The translations under genes were made by a program, and so were the position numbers. From Roseibium porphyridii (GTDB taxonomy: Bacteria; Pseudomonadota; Alphaproteobacteria; Rhizobiales; Stappiaceae): DNA of 64,000 bases. Positions 49,541 through 64,000 of the stretch are shown here, piece after piece. The notes beneath the pieces were generated by a model that did no database searches, was not told the origin of the DNA, and worked only from the letters and a program-made list of their open reading frames with translations. The stretch spans positions 2,832,001 through 2,896,000 of the forward strand of contig NZ_CP120863.1 in NCBI RefSeq assembly GCF_026191725.2, in the 5' to 3' direction. How positions within the stretch are numbered: position 1 is the first letter of the stretch; every line of letters begins with the position of its first letter.

Positions 49541-50059
49541 GTGGAAAGAGCGGAAAAGCACGAGTTCGTGACATCTCTCAACGATGAGCTGGCTGACACC
49601 GGCGTCGTTGTTGTCGCGCACTATGCAGGTCTTTCGGTTGCTCAGATGACCGCATTGCGGGCGTCTGTGCGTGAAGCCGGCGGCTCTGTAAAAGTCGCAA
49701 AAAACCGCCTTGTGAAACTCGCCCTCAAAGGCACTGACCTTGAGCACATCTCCGACCTGTTTCAGGGCCCTACCGTTCTCGTTTATTCCGAGGATCCGGT
49801 AGCCGCACCGAAAGCAGCCGTCGATTTCGCCAAGGCAAACGATCAGTTTGCAATTCTTGGCGGTGCTCTTGGCACGACCAACTTGAACCCGGATGGGGTC
49901 AAATCACTGGCAACCATGCCGTCGCTCGATGAGCTGCGCGCGAAACTGGTTGGCATGATCCAGACACCAGCATCCCGGATTGCTCAGGTTGTCAACGCAC
50001 CGGCCGGGCAGCTCGCTCGCGTCTTCAATGCGTATGCCACGAAGGACGAGGCCGCATAA
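49541..50059 (+). CDS. rplJ: 50S ribosomal protein L10
   Basis: The 172-residue stalk base protein has the N-terminal rRNA-binding domain ([38 protein letters not shown]) and a C-terminal helix carrying L12 dimers. GTG 49541 follows GGAGAAGG and gives the expected length; the longer frame upstream is leader RNA. Confidence 0.95.
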   Translation: MERAEKHEFVTSLNDELADTGVVVVAHYAGLSVAQMTALRASVREAGGSVKVAKNRLVKLALKGTDLEHISDLFQGPTVLVYSEDPVAAPKAAVDFAKANDQFAILGGALGTTNLNPDGVKSLATMPSLDELRAKLVGMIQTPASRIAQVVNAPAGQLARVFNAYATKDEAA

Positions 50060-50119
50060 GGCGACCAACACACTGTCTCGAAGAAACCAATACTGGTTCG
50101 AACTTTAAGGTACTGAAAA

Positions 50120-50500
<381 letters not shown>

Positions 50501-50519
50501 TAAAGGCTATTGCCTTTCG

Positions 50520-50549
50520 CGGTTCCGGGTTTTCCCGGGACCGTTTTTT
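50520..50549 (+). terminator. rplL-rpoB attenuator/terminator hairpin
   Basis: CGGTTCCGGG (50520-50529), loop TTTT, CCCGGGACCG (50534-50543) with one G-U pair, then TTTTTT. Partial termination between rplL and rpoB is known to reduce rpoBC expression in many bacteria. The rest of the 270-base gap shows GC-rich repeats but no gene. Confidence 0.7.
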
Positions 50550-50772
50550 GCCCCGGCGGGTCTGACCCGGTTCCGGGGCGTACGTCCCACTAGGGCCTGC
50601 TGTGTTCGAATGATCGTGGCAAAGCTCTAGACCCCTACGACTGATCGGCTTGTCTGGCTTGAGGCAAGTGGATCTCAAAAGGGGCGACGGTTTTCCGAAG
50701 CGCCCGGGCAGATGCCCGATTGGACAAGGGGCGTTTCGGGAAGCCGTTACCCGGCCCATATGAGGAGCGACA

Positions 50773-54912
<4,140 letters not shown>

Positions 54913-55001
54913 CCCCGGCAACGGACCCCAATTGACTCATGCCGGTGACGGGGAGAGGCGAGTGACCCTCTACCCCGACCGTGCATCGAAGGAGACGGAC
55001 C

Positions 55002-58000
55002 ATGAATCATGAGGTCATGAACCTGTTTAATCAGCAGGCTCCCACACAGACCTTTGACAATATCCGGATTTCGCTCGCGAGCCCGGAAAAGATCTTGTCT
55101 TGGTCCTTCGGCGAAATCAAAAAGCCGGAGACGATCAACTACCGCACGTTCAAGCCTGAGCGCGACGGTCTGTTCTGTGCGCGTATTTTTGGCCCGATCA
55201 AAGACTACGAATGTCTTTGCGGCAAATATAAGCGCATGAAATACAAAGGCGTTATCTGTGAGAAATGTGGTGTTGAAGTCACCCTTTCCCGCGTTCGCCG
55301 TGAGCGTATGGGCCACATTGAACTGGCTGCGCCGGTTGCGCATATCTGGTTCCTGAAGTCGTTGCCAAGCCGCATCGGTCTTCTGCTGGACATGACGCTG
55401 AAGGATCTGGAGCGCGTTCTCTATTTCGAGAACTACGTTGTTCTGGAGCCGGGCCTGACACCGCTCAAGCAACATCAGCTGCTGTCTGAAGAAGACTTCA
55501 TTGCCGCTCAGGACGAGTATGGCGAAGACGCCTTCACGGCAATGATCGGTGCTGAAGCGATCCGCGAGATCCTGATGAGCATGGATCTGGAACGCGAGAG
55601 CGAGAAGCTTCGTCAGGAAATCGCGGAAGCGACGACCGAACTGAAGCCGAAAAAACTGGCCAAGCGTTTGAAGGTCATTGAAGCATTCATGGAGTCGGGC
55701 AACCGCCCGGAGTGGATGATCATGACTGTTGTTCCGGTGATCCCGCCGGATCTGCGGCCGCTTGTGCCGCTGGACGGCGGCCGGTTTGCGACGTCTGATC
55801 TCAACGATCTGTATCGTCGTGTGATCAACCGTAACAACCGTCTGCGCCGGCTGATGGAACTGCGTGCACCGGATATCATCATCCGGAACGAAAAGCGGAT
55901 GCTTCAGGAATCTGTAGATGCCCTGTTCGACAACGGCCGTCGTGGCCGTGTGATCACTGGTGCCAACAAGCGTCCTTTGAAGTCGCTGTCCGACATGCTG
56001 AAAGGCAAGCAGGGCCGCTTCCGTCAGAACCTGCTTGGTAAGCGCGTCGACTATTCCGGTCGTTCGGTCATCACCGTTGGTCCCGAACTGAAGCTGCATC
56101 AATGTGGTCTGCCGAAGAAGATGGCGCTTGAGCTCTTCAAGCCGTTTATCTATTCGCGCCTCGATGCAAAGGGCTTCTCCTCAACGGTCAAGCAAGCCAA
56201 GAAGCTGGTTGAGAAGGAGCGTCCGGAAGTCTGGGACATTCTTGACGAGGTCATTCGTGAGCACCCGGTTCTTCTGAACCGCGCACCAACGTTGCACCGT
56301 CTTGGCATCCAGGCCTTCGAACCGACGCTGATTGAAGGCAAGGCGATCCAGTTGCACCCGCTGGTGTGTTCCGCGTTCAACGCCGACTTCGACGGTGACC
56401 AGATGGCCGTTCACGTGCCGCTGTCGCTCGAAGCTCAGCTGGAAGCCCGGACGCTGATGATGTCCACGAACAACATTCTGCACCCGGCAAACGGTGGCCC
56501 GATCATCGTGCCGTCGCAGGATATTGTTCTGGGTCTCTACTATCTGTCGATCATGGCAGAAGGTGAGCCGGGCGAAGGCATGGCCTTCGGCGATATCGGC
56601 GAGATCCATCACGCGCTGGCCAACAATGTCATCACATTGCATTCCAAGATCAAGGGACGCTTCAAGTCCATTGACGCGGAAGGCAATCCGACGTCGGAGA
56701 TCTTTGAGACGACGCCTGGCCGGATGCTGGTTGCGGAGTTGCTGCCGAAACACCACGAAGTGCCGTTCGATGCCTGTAACAAGCTGATGACCAAGAAGGA
56801 CATCTCCAAGATGATCGACACGGTTTACCGTGCGTGCGGTCAGAAGGAGACGGTTATCTTCTGTGACCGCATCATGGAGCTTGGCTTCAAGAACGCTTGT
56901 AACGCCGGCATTTCCTTCGGCATGGACGACATGGTCATCCCGGACACCAAGCAGAAGCTGGTGGCCGAGACCTCATCGCTCGCGACCGAATATGAGCAGC
57001 AGTACAATGACGGCCTGATCACTCAGGGCGAGAAGTACAACAAGGTTGTTGACGCCTGGGCGAAATGCACCGACAAGATTGCCGATGAAATGATGGCCCG
57101 TATTAAGGCCGTTCAGATCGATGAGGAATCTGGTCGCCAGGAACCGATGAATTCGGTTTACATGATGTCGCACTCCGGTGCGCGTGGTTCGCCTCAGCAG
57201 ATGAAACAGCTGGCCGGCATGCGTGGTCTCATGGCCAAGCCGGACGGCTCCATCATCGAAAACCCGATCATCTCGAACTTCAAGGAAGGCTTGTCGGTTC
57301 TGGAGTACTTCAACTCCACCCACGGTGCCCGTAAGGGTCTTGCCGACACGGCCTTGAAGACTGCGAACTCCGGTTACCTGACACGTCGTCTCGTGGATGT
57401 TGCCCAGGACTCCATTATTCTTGAACAGGATTGTGGTTCTGAACGTGGCATCACCGTTGCGCCGATCGTGGATGCCGGTAACGTCATCGCTTCTCTGGGG
57501 ATGCGCGTCCTCGGTCGTACAACGGCAGAAGACGTGGTCAACAACCAGACTGGTGAAGTTCTGGTGGCGAAGGGCTCGCTGATCGACGAAAAGGACGTTG
57601 AAGCGATCGAAGCTGCCAAGGTGCAGCAGGTGAAGATCCGTTCGGTTCTGACCTGTGAAACCGAAACAGGCGTTTGCGCGACCTGCTACGGACGTGACCT
57701 TGCTCGCGGTACTCCAGTGAACATGGGTGAGGCGGTCGGCGTTATCGCTGCGCAGTCCATCGGTGAGCCGGGTACCCAGCTGACCATGCGTACCTTCCAC
57801 ATCGGTGGTACCGCACAGGTTGTTGACAGCTCGTTCATCGAATCCAATGTCGACGGCACGATCAAGATCCGGAACCGTTCGGTCAACCGGGACTCTGATG
57901 GCAACCTGATTGCCATGGTGCGCAACATGTCCATCGTTGTCATTGACAGCGATGACAACGAACGCGCCGTGCACCGTGTGGCTTACGGTTCCAAGCTCCA

Positions 58001-59201
58001 TGTCGATGATGGCGACAAGGTCAAGCGCGGTCAGCGGATTGCCGAATGGGATCCGTACACCCGTCCGATGCTTGCTGAAGTTGACGGTGTCGTTGACTTT
58101 GAAGATCTGGTCGATGGTGCGTCTGTGCAGGAAACTGCCGACGAGGCGACCGGTATCACCAAGCGTGTCGTCATTGACTGGCGTTCGTCCCAGCGTGGTG
58201 CCGACCTGAAACCGGCAATCGTGATCAAGGACGACAAGGGGGCGGTTTCCAAGACCGACCGCGGTTCCGATGCACGGTTGATGTTGTCGGTGGATGCGGT
58301 TCTGTCCGTTCAGCCGGGTGCAACTGTCAAAGCTGGTGACGTTCTGGCGCGTATCCCGCTTGAAAGCGCCAAGACCAAGGACATCACCGGTGGTCTGCCG
58401 CGTGTTGCTGAACTGTTCGAAGCACGCCGTCCGAAGGATCACGCTATCATCGCTGAGATCGATGGCACGATCCGTTTCGGTCGCGACTACAAGAACAAGC
58501 GTCGCATCATCATCGAGCCGGCTGAAGAGGGTGTCGATCCGGTCGAATACCTCATTCCGAAAGGCAAGCACTTCCATCTGCAGGAAGGCGACGCCATTGA
58601 AAAGGGTGAGTACATTTTGGACGGTAACCCGGCACCCCATGACATTCTGGCTGTTAAAGGCGTGGAAGCACTTGCTGCATACCTCGTCAATGAGATCCAG
58701 GAAGTCTACCGGTTGCAAGGTGTGACGATCAACGACAAGCACATCGAAGTCATTGTTCGTCAGATGCTTCAGAAGATCGAGATCACCGATGCCGGTGATA
58801 CCGAATTCTTCTCTGGCGAGCAGGTTGACAAGCTCGACTTCGAGGAAGCGAACCGCAAGGCAATCGACGAAGCCAGAGAGCCTGCCAAAGGCGCACCGGT
58901 GTTGCTCGGCATCACCAAGGCTTCGTTGCAGACACGTTCGTTCTTCTCTGCCGCCTCCTTCCAGGAGACGACCCGCGTCCTTACAGATGCTGCGGTCAAC
59001 GGCAAAACCGATCCACTGGTCGGTCTGAAGGAAAACGTGATTGTGGGACGCCTCATCCCGGCTGGTACCGGCGGGGTAATGAAGCGGATCCGCAAGATTG
59101 CAACCCATCGCGACGACCTGATCCAGGAAGCGCAACGCCAGCAGTCTTCGGACAGCGCAGCGGAAGGCCTCCTGGAAGACATGACCGGGGCGGCCGAGTA
59201 A
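55002..59201 (+). CDS. rpoC: DNA-directed RNA polymerase subunit beta'
   Basis: This 1399-residue subunit has the N-terminal zinc finger ([23 protein letters not shown]), the catalytic NADFDGDQM near residue 461 with three Mg-binding Asp, the bridge and trigger-loop regions ([38 protein letters not shown]) and the second zinc site ([18 protein letters not shown]). ATG 55002 follows GGAGACGG; an upstream ATG at 54981 is less likely. Confidence 0.98.
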   Translation: MNHEVMNLFNQQAPTQTFDNIRISLASPEKILSWSFGEIKKPETINYRTFKPERDGLFCARIFGPIKDYECLCGKYKRMKYKGVICEKCGVEVTLSRVRRERMGHIELAAPVAHIWFLKSLPSRIGLLLDMTLKDLERVLYFENYVVLEPGLTPLKQHQLLSEEDFIAAQDEYGEDAFTAMIGAEAIREILMSMDLERESEKLRQEIAEATTELKPKKLAKRLKVIEAFMESGNRPEWMIMTVVPVIPPDLRPLVPLDGGRFATSDLNDLYRRVINRNNRLRRLMELRAPDIIIRNEKRMLQESVDALFDNGRRGRVITGANKRPLKSLSDMLKGKQGRFRQNLLGKRVDYSGRSVITVGPELKLHQCGLPKKMALELFKPFIYSRLDAKGFSSTVKQAKKLVEKERPEVWDILDEVIREHPVLLNRAPTLHRLGIQAFEPTLIEGKAIQLHPLVCSAFNADFDGDQMAVHVPLSLEAQLEARTLMMSTNNILHPANGGPIIVPSQDIVLGLYYLSIMAEGEPGEGMAFGDIGEIHHALANNVITLHSKIKGRFKSIDAEGNPTSEIFETTPGRMLVAELLPKHHEVPFDACNKLMTKKDISKMIDTVYRACGQKETVIFCDRIMELGFKNACNAGISFGMDDMVIPDTKQKLVAETSSLATEYEQQYNDGLITQGEKYNKVVDAWAKCTDKIADEMMARIKAVQIDEESGRQEPMNSVYMMSHSGARGSPQQMKQLAGMRGLMAKPDGSIIENPIISNFKEGLSVLEYFNSTHGARKGLADTALKTANSGYLTRRLVDVAQDSIILEQDCGSERGITVAPIVDAGNVIASLGMRVLGRTTAEDVVNNQTGEVLVAKGSLIDEKDVEAIEAAKVQQVKIRSVLTCETETGVCATCYGRDLARGTPVNMGEAVGVIAAQSIGEPGTQLTMRTFHIGGTAQVVDSSFIESNVDGTIKIRNRSVNRDSDGNLIAMVRNMSIVVIDSDDNERAVHRVAYGSKLHVDDGDKVKRGQRIAEWDPYTRPMLAEVDGVVDFEDLVDGASVQETADEATGITKRVVIDWRSSQRGADLKPAIVIKDDKGAVSKTDRGSDARLMLSVDAVLSVQPGATVKAGDVLARIPLESAKTKDITGGLPRVAELFEARRPKDHAIIAEIDGTIRFGRDYKNKRRIIIEPAEEGVDPVEYLIPKGKHFHLQEGDAIEKGEYILDGNPAPHDILAVKGVEALAAYLVNEIQEVYRLQGVTINDKHIEVIVRQMLQKIEITDAGDTEFFSGEQVDKLDFEEANRKAIDEAREPAKGAPVLLGITKASLQTRSFFSAASFQETTRVLTDAAVNGKTDPLVGLKENVIVGRLIPAGTGGVMKRIRKIATHRDDLIQEAQRQQSSDSAAEGLLEDMTGAAE

Positions 59202-59223
59202 CCGGTGCTCCCATGACAATTCG

Positions 59224-59250
59224 AAAGGCCGCCTCCGGGCGGCCTTTCTT
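59224..59250 (+). terminator. Terminator after rpoC
   Basis: AAAGGCCGCC (59224-59233), loop TCCG, GGCGGCCTTT (59238-59247), then CTTG. A 10-bp stem 22 bases after the rpoC stop ends the rpoBC transcript. Confidence 0.8.
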
Positions 59251-59277
59251 GTATCAGGACACAGGCGGAAGTTAGCT

Positions 59278-59571
59278 ATGAATGACAATGAAGTTGAAAT
59301 GGATCCGGTCGTCTATATCGTCATCGGTCGGGTATGGGAGAATGAGGAAGCGTTGCCGGAGGACGCCATTACCATCCACGCGCTGCTCACTGCGCCGGAT
59401 GATGATGATGCCGTGAGAAGAACACTTGAGTCCTTGTCTTCGCAGGGGTTTGCGGAAGCTGAGTTGGAGCAGATCGGCGTCATGGATGGTGAACCCGATG
59501 ATCCGGTCTATGAAGGCGCCTACCAGGATGCACTTTCAGGCAATGTTGCGATTGTGACCTTTTCAGCCTGA
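59278..59571 (+). CDS. Small acidic hypothetical protein
   Basis: This 97-residue soluble protein is strongly acidic (runs of Asp at residues 40-44). It has alternating strands and helices: VVYIVIGRVWENEEALPEDAITIHALL, DDAVRRTLESLSSQGF, GNVAIVTFSA. A GGCGGAAG ribosome-binding site precedes the ATG. It stands alone after the rpoC terminator. The region 59572-60293 has no convincing gene apart from the rpsL promoter; one 86-codon frame at 59605 lacks a ribosome-binding site. Confidence 0.6.
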   Translation: MNDNEVEMDPVVYIVIGRVWENEEALPEDAITIHALLTAPDDDDAVRRTLESLSSQGFAEAELEQIGVMDGEPDDPVYEGAYQDALSGNVAIVTFSA

Positions 59572-59932
59572 CACGGTGCTTACGCAGTTTGGACCGGTAT
59601 CGCAATGTACGTTTCCTGGAGTACAGGTGAGGGGGAACTCCGACACTCAGCAGGATTGAAAGTTCTGCAGGGCCGATTGAAGCGGGCGTCATTGGCAATG
59701 CATCGAATTCTTCCCGTTCGGTTTGGAGAAGTGATTCATGAGAAGGAACAAGGCTCTTCGTTGGATCCGATCGTCAGAAGAGTCGCGCCGGGAATCGCGG
59801 TCATGCCGCTTCAGTGGCGATCGAGTCCCCATGCTTCGTTAGCCGGAAAGTTGGCTGCGAAATAAAATTACAAAACGGCGCGTGAATAGTGTCGCTCATT
59901 TGCCGTATCCGACGGAAATCATGTCACAAATT

Positions 59933-59954
59933 CGCATTGCCGATCGGTAATGCG
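59933..59954. promoter_or_regulatory. 22-bp inverted repeat upstream of rpsL
   Basis: CGCATT (59933-59938) and AATGCG (59949-59954) flank the palindrome CCGATCGG. The dyad lies 29 bases before the presumed rpsL promoter, so it could bind a regulator of the str operon. Confidence 0.4.
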
Positions 59955-59982
59955 CAAAGCCGCGGTTTTTTCGACAAAGCAC

Positions 59983-60011
59983 TTGACGCAATGGGTGCAT
60001 ATGAGTAGTTT
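59983..60011 (+). promoter_or_regulatory. Probable promoter of the rpsL-rpsG-fusA-tuf operon
   Basis: TTGACG, a 17-base spacer and TAGTTT form a credible sigma-70 promoter. The resulting 5' leader would be about 280 bases before rpsL, containing hairpin-forming GC stretches. Confidence 0.5.
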
Positions 60012-60293
60012 CCGCGCATCCCAAGGGCAGGCGGTAAGAGTGAACCCGTCCAGCGCTAACCAAGGCGCAGGACCCAATCCTCTTAAACGCTGCCGGGTTA
60101 CATAGGCGAATACGCGTCGATTGCATGACCGCGAGGCAACTTGTGGTCCTCTGGTTTTTCGCAGCGCCGGCCGCTCAGTTCTGAGCGCGCTGGTGCAATT
60201 CTGCATGGCTAACGGTTTGTGCCGGTTGTCTGCAGGGCTGTGAGAACTGCAATTGCTAAAGAATTTTTGGATGGACAAGGTAAAGGGCAAAGA

Positions 60294-60665
60294 ATGCCGA
60301 CCATCAACCAGTTGATCCGCAAGCCGCGGAAAGATCCGCCGAAGCGGAACAAGGTGCCGGCCATGGAGGCCTGCCCCCAGAAGCGTGGTGTTTGCACCCG
60401 CGTTTACACGACGACGCCGAAGAAGCCGAACTCGGCTCTGCGTAAGGTGGCCAAAATCCGCCTGACCAACGGCTTCGAAGTCATTGGCTACATCCCGGGT
60501 GAAGGTCACAACCTTCAAGAGCACTCGGTGGTGATGATCCGCGGCGGCCGCGTGAAGGATTTGCCGGGCGTTCGTTATCACATCATCCGTGGTGTGCTCG
60601 ATACCCAGGGCGTCAAGGATCGTAAGCAGCGTCGTTCGAAATACGGCGCCAAGCGGCCGAAGTAA
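60294..60665 (+). CDS. rpsL: 30S ribosomal protein S12
   Basis: The 123-residue decoding-site protein contains [49 protein letters not shown] (Lys at the streptomycin-relevant position, wild type) and [32 protein letters not shown] 60294 is preceded by AAAGGGCAAAG. A longer upstream frame is not used. Confidence 0.97.
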   Translation: MPTINQLIRKPRKDPPKRNKVPAMEACPQKRGVCTRVYTTTPKKPNSALRKVAKIRLTNGFEVIGYIPGEGHNLQEHSVVMIRGGRVKDLPGVRYHIIRGVLDTQGVKDRKQRRSKYGAKRPK

Positions 60666-61148
<483 letters not shown>

Positions 61149-61173
61149 TTTGTGACTTCGAAGGGCTGACGCT

Positions 61174-63249
61174 ATGTCGCGCACGCATAAAATCGAGGAC
61201 TACCGCAACTTCGGCATCATGGCACACATCGATGCCGGTAAGACCACAACTACCGAGCGGATCCTCTACTACACAGGTAAGAGCCATAAGATCGGCGAAG
61301 TTCATGATGGCGCAGCCACCATGGACTGGATGGAGCAGGAGCAGGAGCGTGGCATCACGATCACGTCCGCTGCGACCACTGCATTCTGGAACGATAAGCG
61401 CCTGAACATCATCGACACCCCAGGACACGTTGACTTCACCATTGAGGTCGAGCGTTCCTTGCGTGTTCTTGATGGTGCTGTCGCTCTTCTGGACGCAAAT
61501 GCTGGCGTTGAGCCGCAGACAGAGACTGTTTGGCGTCAGGCCGACAAGTACAACGTCCCGCGGATGATCTTCGTCAACAAGATGGACAAGCTTGGTGCTG
61601 ATTTCGATCGTTGTGTCGAAATGATCAGAAAGCGCCTCGGCTGCACACCGCTTGTTATGCAGCTTCCGGTTGGAGCTGAAAGCGATTTCGCAGGTGTTGT
61701 TGATCTTCTGGAAATGAAGGCACTCATCTGGCAGTCGGAAAATCTCGGTGCTGCTTGGGATGTCGTCGATATTCCAGCCGATCTTGCTGATCGCGCACAA
61801 GAGGCACGTGATGCTTTGGTCGAGACCGTTGTCGAGATCGAAGAAGAAGCGATGGAAGCTTATCTGGAAGGCGAAGAGCCATCCATCGATAAGATCAAAG
61901 AGCTTATCCGTAAGGGTACAATCAGCAACGAATTTGTTCCGGTATTCTGCGGTTCCGCGTTCAAGAACAAAGGCGTTCAGCCGCTTCTCGACGCTGTTGT
62001 CGATTTTCTTCCGAGCCCGGTGGAAGTGCCTGCGATTAAAGGCATCGATCCCAAGAACGAAGAAGAAGTCGAGCGCAAATCATCTGATGAAGAGCCGCTT
62101 GGTCTGCTGGCGTTCAAGATTGCAAACGATCCGTTTGTCGGTTCCTTGACGTTCTGCCGCATCTACTCTGGCGTTCTGAACAAGGGCACGTCTTTGCTCA
62201 ACACGGTTAAAGACAAGCGTGAGCGCGTCGGCCGGATGATGCAGATGCACTCCAACTCCCGTGACGACATTGATGTGGCTTATGCAGGCGACATCGTGGC
62301 GATTGCAGGTCTTAAGGACACCACGACAGGCGACACGCTTTGTGATCCGCTGAAGCCGGTGATCCTGGAGCGTATGGAGTTCCCTGAGCCGGTCATCGAG
62401 ATCGCGGTTGAGCCGAAAACCAAAGGCGACCAGGAGAAAATGGGCCTTGCCCTGAACCGCCTGGCAGCTGAAGACCCGTCCTTCCGCGTCAAGACTGACG
62501 AAGAATCCGGTCAGACAATCATCGCCGGTATGGGCGAGTTGCACCTGGACATCATCGTTGATCGCATGAAGCGCGAATTCAAGGTTGAAGCCAACATCGG
62601 TGCTCCGCAGGTTGCTTACCGTGAAACCATCACCAAACAGGCTGATGTGGATTACACCCACAAGAAGCAGTCCGGTGGTTCCGGCCAGTTCGCTCGCATC
62701 AAGCTCACCATTGAGCCGTCCGAGCCGAATGAAGGTTATGTCTTCGAGAGCTCCGTCGTCGGCGGTAACGTTCCGAAGGAATACATCCCGGGTGTTACCA
62801 AAGGTATTGAGAGCGTGATGTCTTCCGGCCCGCTGGCAGGCTTCCCGATGCTCGACATCAAGGCAACTCTCACCGACGGTGCATACCACGACGTTGACTC
62901 CTCTGTGCTCGCATTCGAAATCGCCGGCCGTGCCGGTTTCCGCGAAGCGATCCAGAAGGCCGGCCCGAAATTGCTGGAGCCGATCATGAAAGTCGAGGTT
63001 GTCACTCCGGAAGACTACATGGGTGACGTGATAGGTGACCTGAACTCCCGCCGCGGCCAGATCGCAGGTACGGAGAACAGGGGCGTTGTCACTGTCATCA
63101 CCGCAATGGTTCCGCTGGCTAACATGTTTGGCTATGTGAACAACTTGCGTTCCATGTCTCAAGGCCGCGCCCAGTACTCGATGGTGTTCGATCACTACGA
63201 GCAGGTGCCGCAGGCTGTCGCCGAAGAGGTTCAGGCGAAATACGCCTGA
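61174..63249 (+). CDS. fusA: Elongation factor G
   Basis: This 691-residue translocation GTPase has G1 [15 protein letters not shown]3 DTPGHVDF and G4 [10 protein letters not shown], a G' insertion and the domain IV/V parts ([64 protein letters not shown]). It is the canonical FusA rather than the mitochondrial-type FusB, since it sits in the str operon between rpsG and tuf. Confidence 0.98.
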   Translation: MSRTHKIEDYRNFGIMAHIDAGKTTTTERILYYTGKSHKIGEVHDGAATMDWMEQEQERGITITSAATTAFWNDKRLNIIDTPGHVDFTIEVERSLRVLDGAVALLDANAGVEPQTETVWRQADKYNVPRMIFVNKMDKLGADFDRCVEMIRKRLGCTPLVMQLPVGAESDFAGVVDLLEMKALIWQSENLGAAWDVVDIPADLADRAQEARDALVETVVEIEEEAMEAYLEGEEPSIDKIKELIRKGTISNEFVPVFCGSAFKNKGVQPLLDAVVDFLPSPVEVPAIKGIDPKNEEEVERKSSDEEPLGLLAFKIANDPFVGSLTFCRIYSGVLNKGTSLLNTVKDKRERVGRMMQMHSNSRDDIDVAYAGDIVAIAGLKDTTTGDTLCDPLKPVILERMEFPEPVIEIAVEPKTKGDQEKMGLALNRLAAEDPSFRVKTDEESGQTIIAGMGELHLDIIVDRMKREFKVEANIGAPQVAYRETITKQADVDYTHKKQSGGSGQFARIKLTIEPSEPNEGYVFESSVVGGNVPKEYIPGVTKGIESVMSSGPLAGFPMLDIKATLTDGAYHDVDSSVLAFEIAGRAGFREAIQKAGPKLLEPIMKVEVVTPEDYMGDVIGDLNSRRGQIAGTENRGVVTVITAMVPLANMFGYVNNLRSMSQGRAQYSMVFDHYEQVPQAVAEEVQAKYA

Positions 63250-63295
63250 TCCCAGCCTCTTAACGTCAAAAGAAATAGAGAAACGGAGTAATCCG

Positions 63296-64000
63296 ATGGC
63301 GAAGGAAAAATTTGAGCGCAACAAGCCGCACGTTAACATTGGCACGATTGGCCACGTTGACCATGGCAAGACGACGCTGACCGCTGCGATCACCATGACG
63401 CTTGCAGAAGCAGGTGGTGCCGAAGCAAAAGCTTATGACGAGATTGACGGTGCGCCTGAAGAGAAGGCTCGCGGTATCACGATCTCCACGGCTCACGTTG
63501 AGTATGAGACGGACGCCCGTCACTACGCCCACGTTGACTGCCCTGGTCACGCCGATTACGTGAAGAACATGATCACCGGTGCTGCTCAGATGGATGGCGG
63601 TATCCTGGTTGTGTCTTCCGCAGACGGCCCGATGCCGCAGACCCGCGAGCACATTCTGCTTGCCCGTCAGGTTGGCGTTCCGGCTCTTGTTGTTTTCATG
63701 AACAAGGTTGACCAGGTCGACGACGAAGAGCTTCTTGAGCTTGTCGAGATGGAAATCCGTGAGCTTCTGTCTTCCTACGAGTTCCCGGGCGACGACATTC
63801 CGATCGTCAAGGGTTCCGCGCTTGCAGCTGTTGAGAACCGCGATGCGGCGATTGGCCGTGACGCGATCCGTGAGCTGATGAATCAGGTTGACGAATACAT
63901 CCCGACGCCAGAGCGTCCGAAGGATCAGCCGTTCCTGATGCCGATCGAAGACGTGTTCTCGATCTCCGGCCGCGGTACTGTTGTGACCGGTCGTGTTGAG
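63296..64000 (+). CDS. tuf: Elongation factor Tu, copy 2 (cut by window end)
   Basis: The first 235 codons of a second tuf gene follow fusA in the str operon. The visible 705 bases appear identical to 45639-46343, while the upstream regions differ except for CCG. It has the same G-domain motifs as copy 1. Identity across synonymous sites implies recent gene conversion between the two copies. Confidence 0.98.
   Translation, partial: MAKEKFERNKPHVNIGTIGHVDHGKTTLTAAITMTLAEAGGAEAKAYDEIDGAPEEKARGITISTAHVEYETDARHYAHVDCPGHADYVKNMITGAAQMDGGILVVSSADGPMPQTREHILLARQVGVPALVVFMNKVDQVDDEELLELVEMEIRELLSSYEFPGDDIPIVKGSALAAVENRDAAIGRDAIRELMNQVDEYIPTPERPKDQPFLMPIEDVFSISGRGTVVTGRVE

Noticed and set aside
56973..59288. 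771-codon antisense open frame
   Set aside because: Complement of rpoC. Same reason.
59605..59865. 86-codon open frame between rpoC and rpsL
   Set aside because: No ribosome-binding site, atypical composition and no motif.

Overview
The window looks like a chromosomal segment of an alphaproteobacterium, most likely of the Hyphomicrobiales or Stappiaceae type. The basis is the order of the ribosomal and RNA-polymerase genes (tRNA-Tyr, tRNA-Gly, tuf, tRNA-Trp, secE, nusG, rplKA, rplJL, rpoBC, rpsLG, fusA, tuf) and the character of the proteins. The genus is an inference, because no 16S gene is present. A transposable (Mu-type) prophage sits to the left of this housekeeping cluster.

Layout. 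(1) 1-3.4 kb is an AT-richer accessory segment. It holds the end of an endonuclease/exonuclease/phosphatase gene, a frameshifted Cache-sensor pseudogene and its intact paralog, small unknown genes and a GNAT acetyltransferase. (2) 3.4-11.6 kb is the phage regulatory and transposition module: a leftward CI/c-like repressor, an operator region, Ner, a ParB-like protein, a DDE transposase (MuA type), the MuB ATPase, several small proteins, GemA and a Mor-like activator. (3) 11.7-13.6 kb is lysis: an N-acetylmuramidase with a C-terminal membrane anchor, a holin-like protein and a DUF2730 protein. (4) 13.6-25.2 kb is the Mu-type head module (small and large terminase, portal, F, protease with nested scaffold, decoration-like protein, major head protein, gp36, G, gp37). 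It is interrupted by a leftward 593-codon cargo gene with an HTH and membrane segments (18655-20436). (5) 25.2-36.9 kb is a siphovirus-type tail module: tube, chaperone pair joined by a -1 frameshift site, tape measure with lysozyme domain, NlpC/P60 protein, TipJ-like tip protein and S74 fibre. (6) 37-40 kb is an AT-rich cargo segment with a YkgJ-like protein, a broken gene and two membrane/coiled-coil proteins. It ends in a 22-bp-period tandem repeat that could be the phage right end. (7) 40-45 kb is host: tRNA-Thr, a secreted YHYH protein, an MFS transporter, rlmB, and a MarR-thioesterase pair. (8) 45.2-64 kb is the translation/transcription cluster. The second tuf copy is cut by the window end and appears identical to the first over the 705 bp visible.

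The prophage appears complete in gene content: control, transposition, lysis, head, tail. It combines a Mu-like front half with a long non-contractile tail, as in B3/D3112-type transposable siphophages. Its exact ends were not proven. The least explained parts are the reverse-strand membrane/HTH cargo gene in the head operon, the right-end membrane pair and the orphan Cache sensors.
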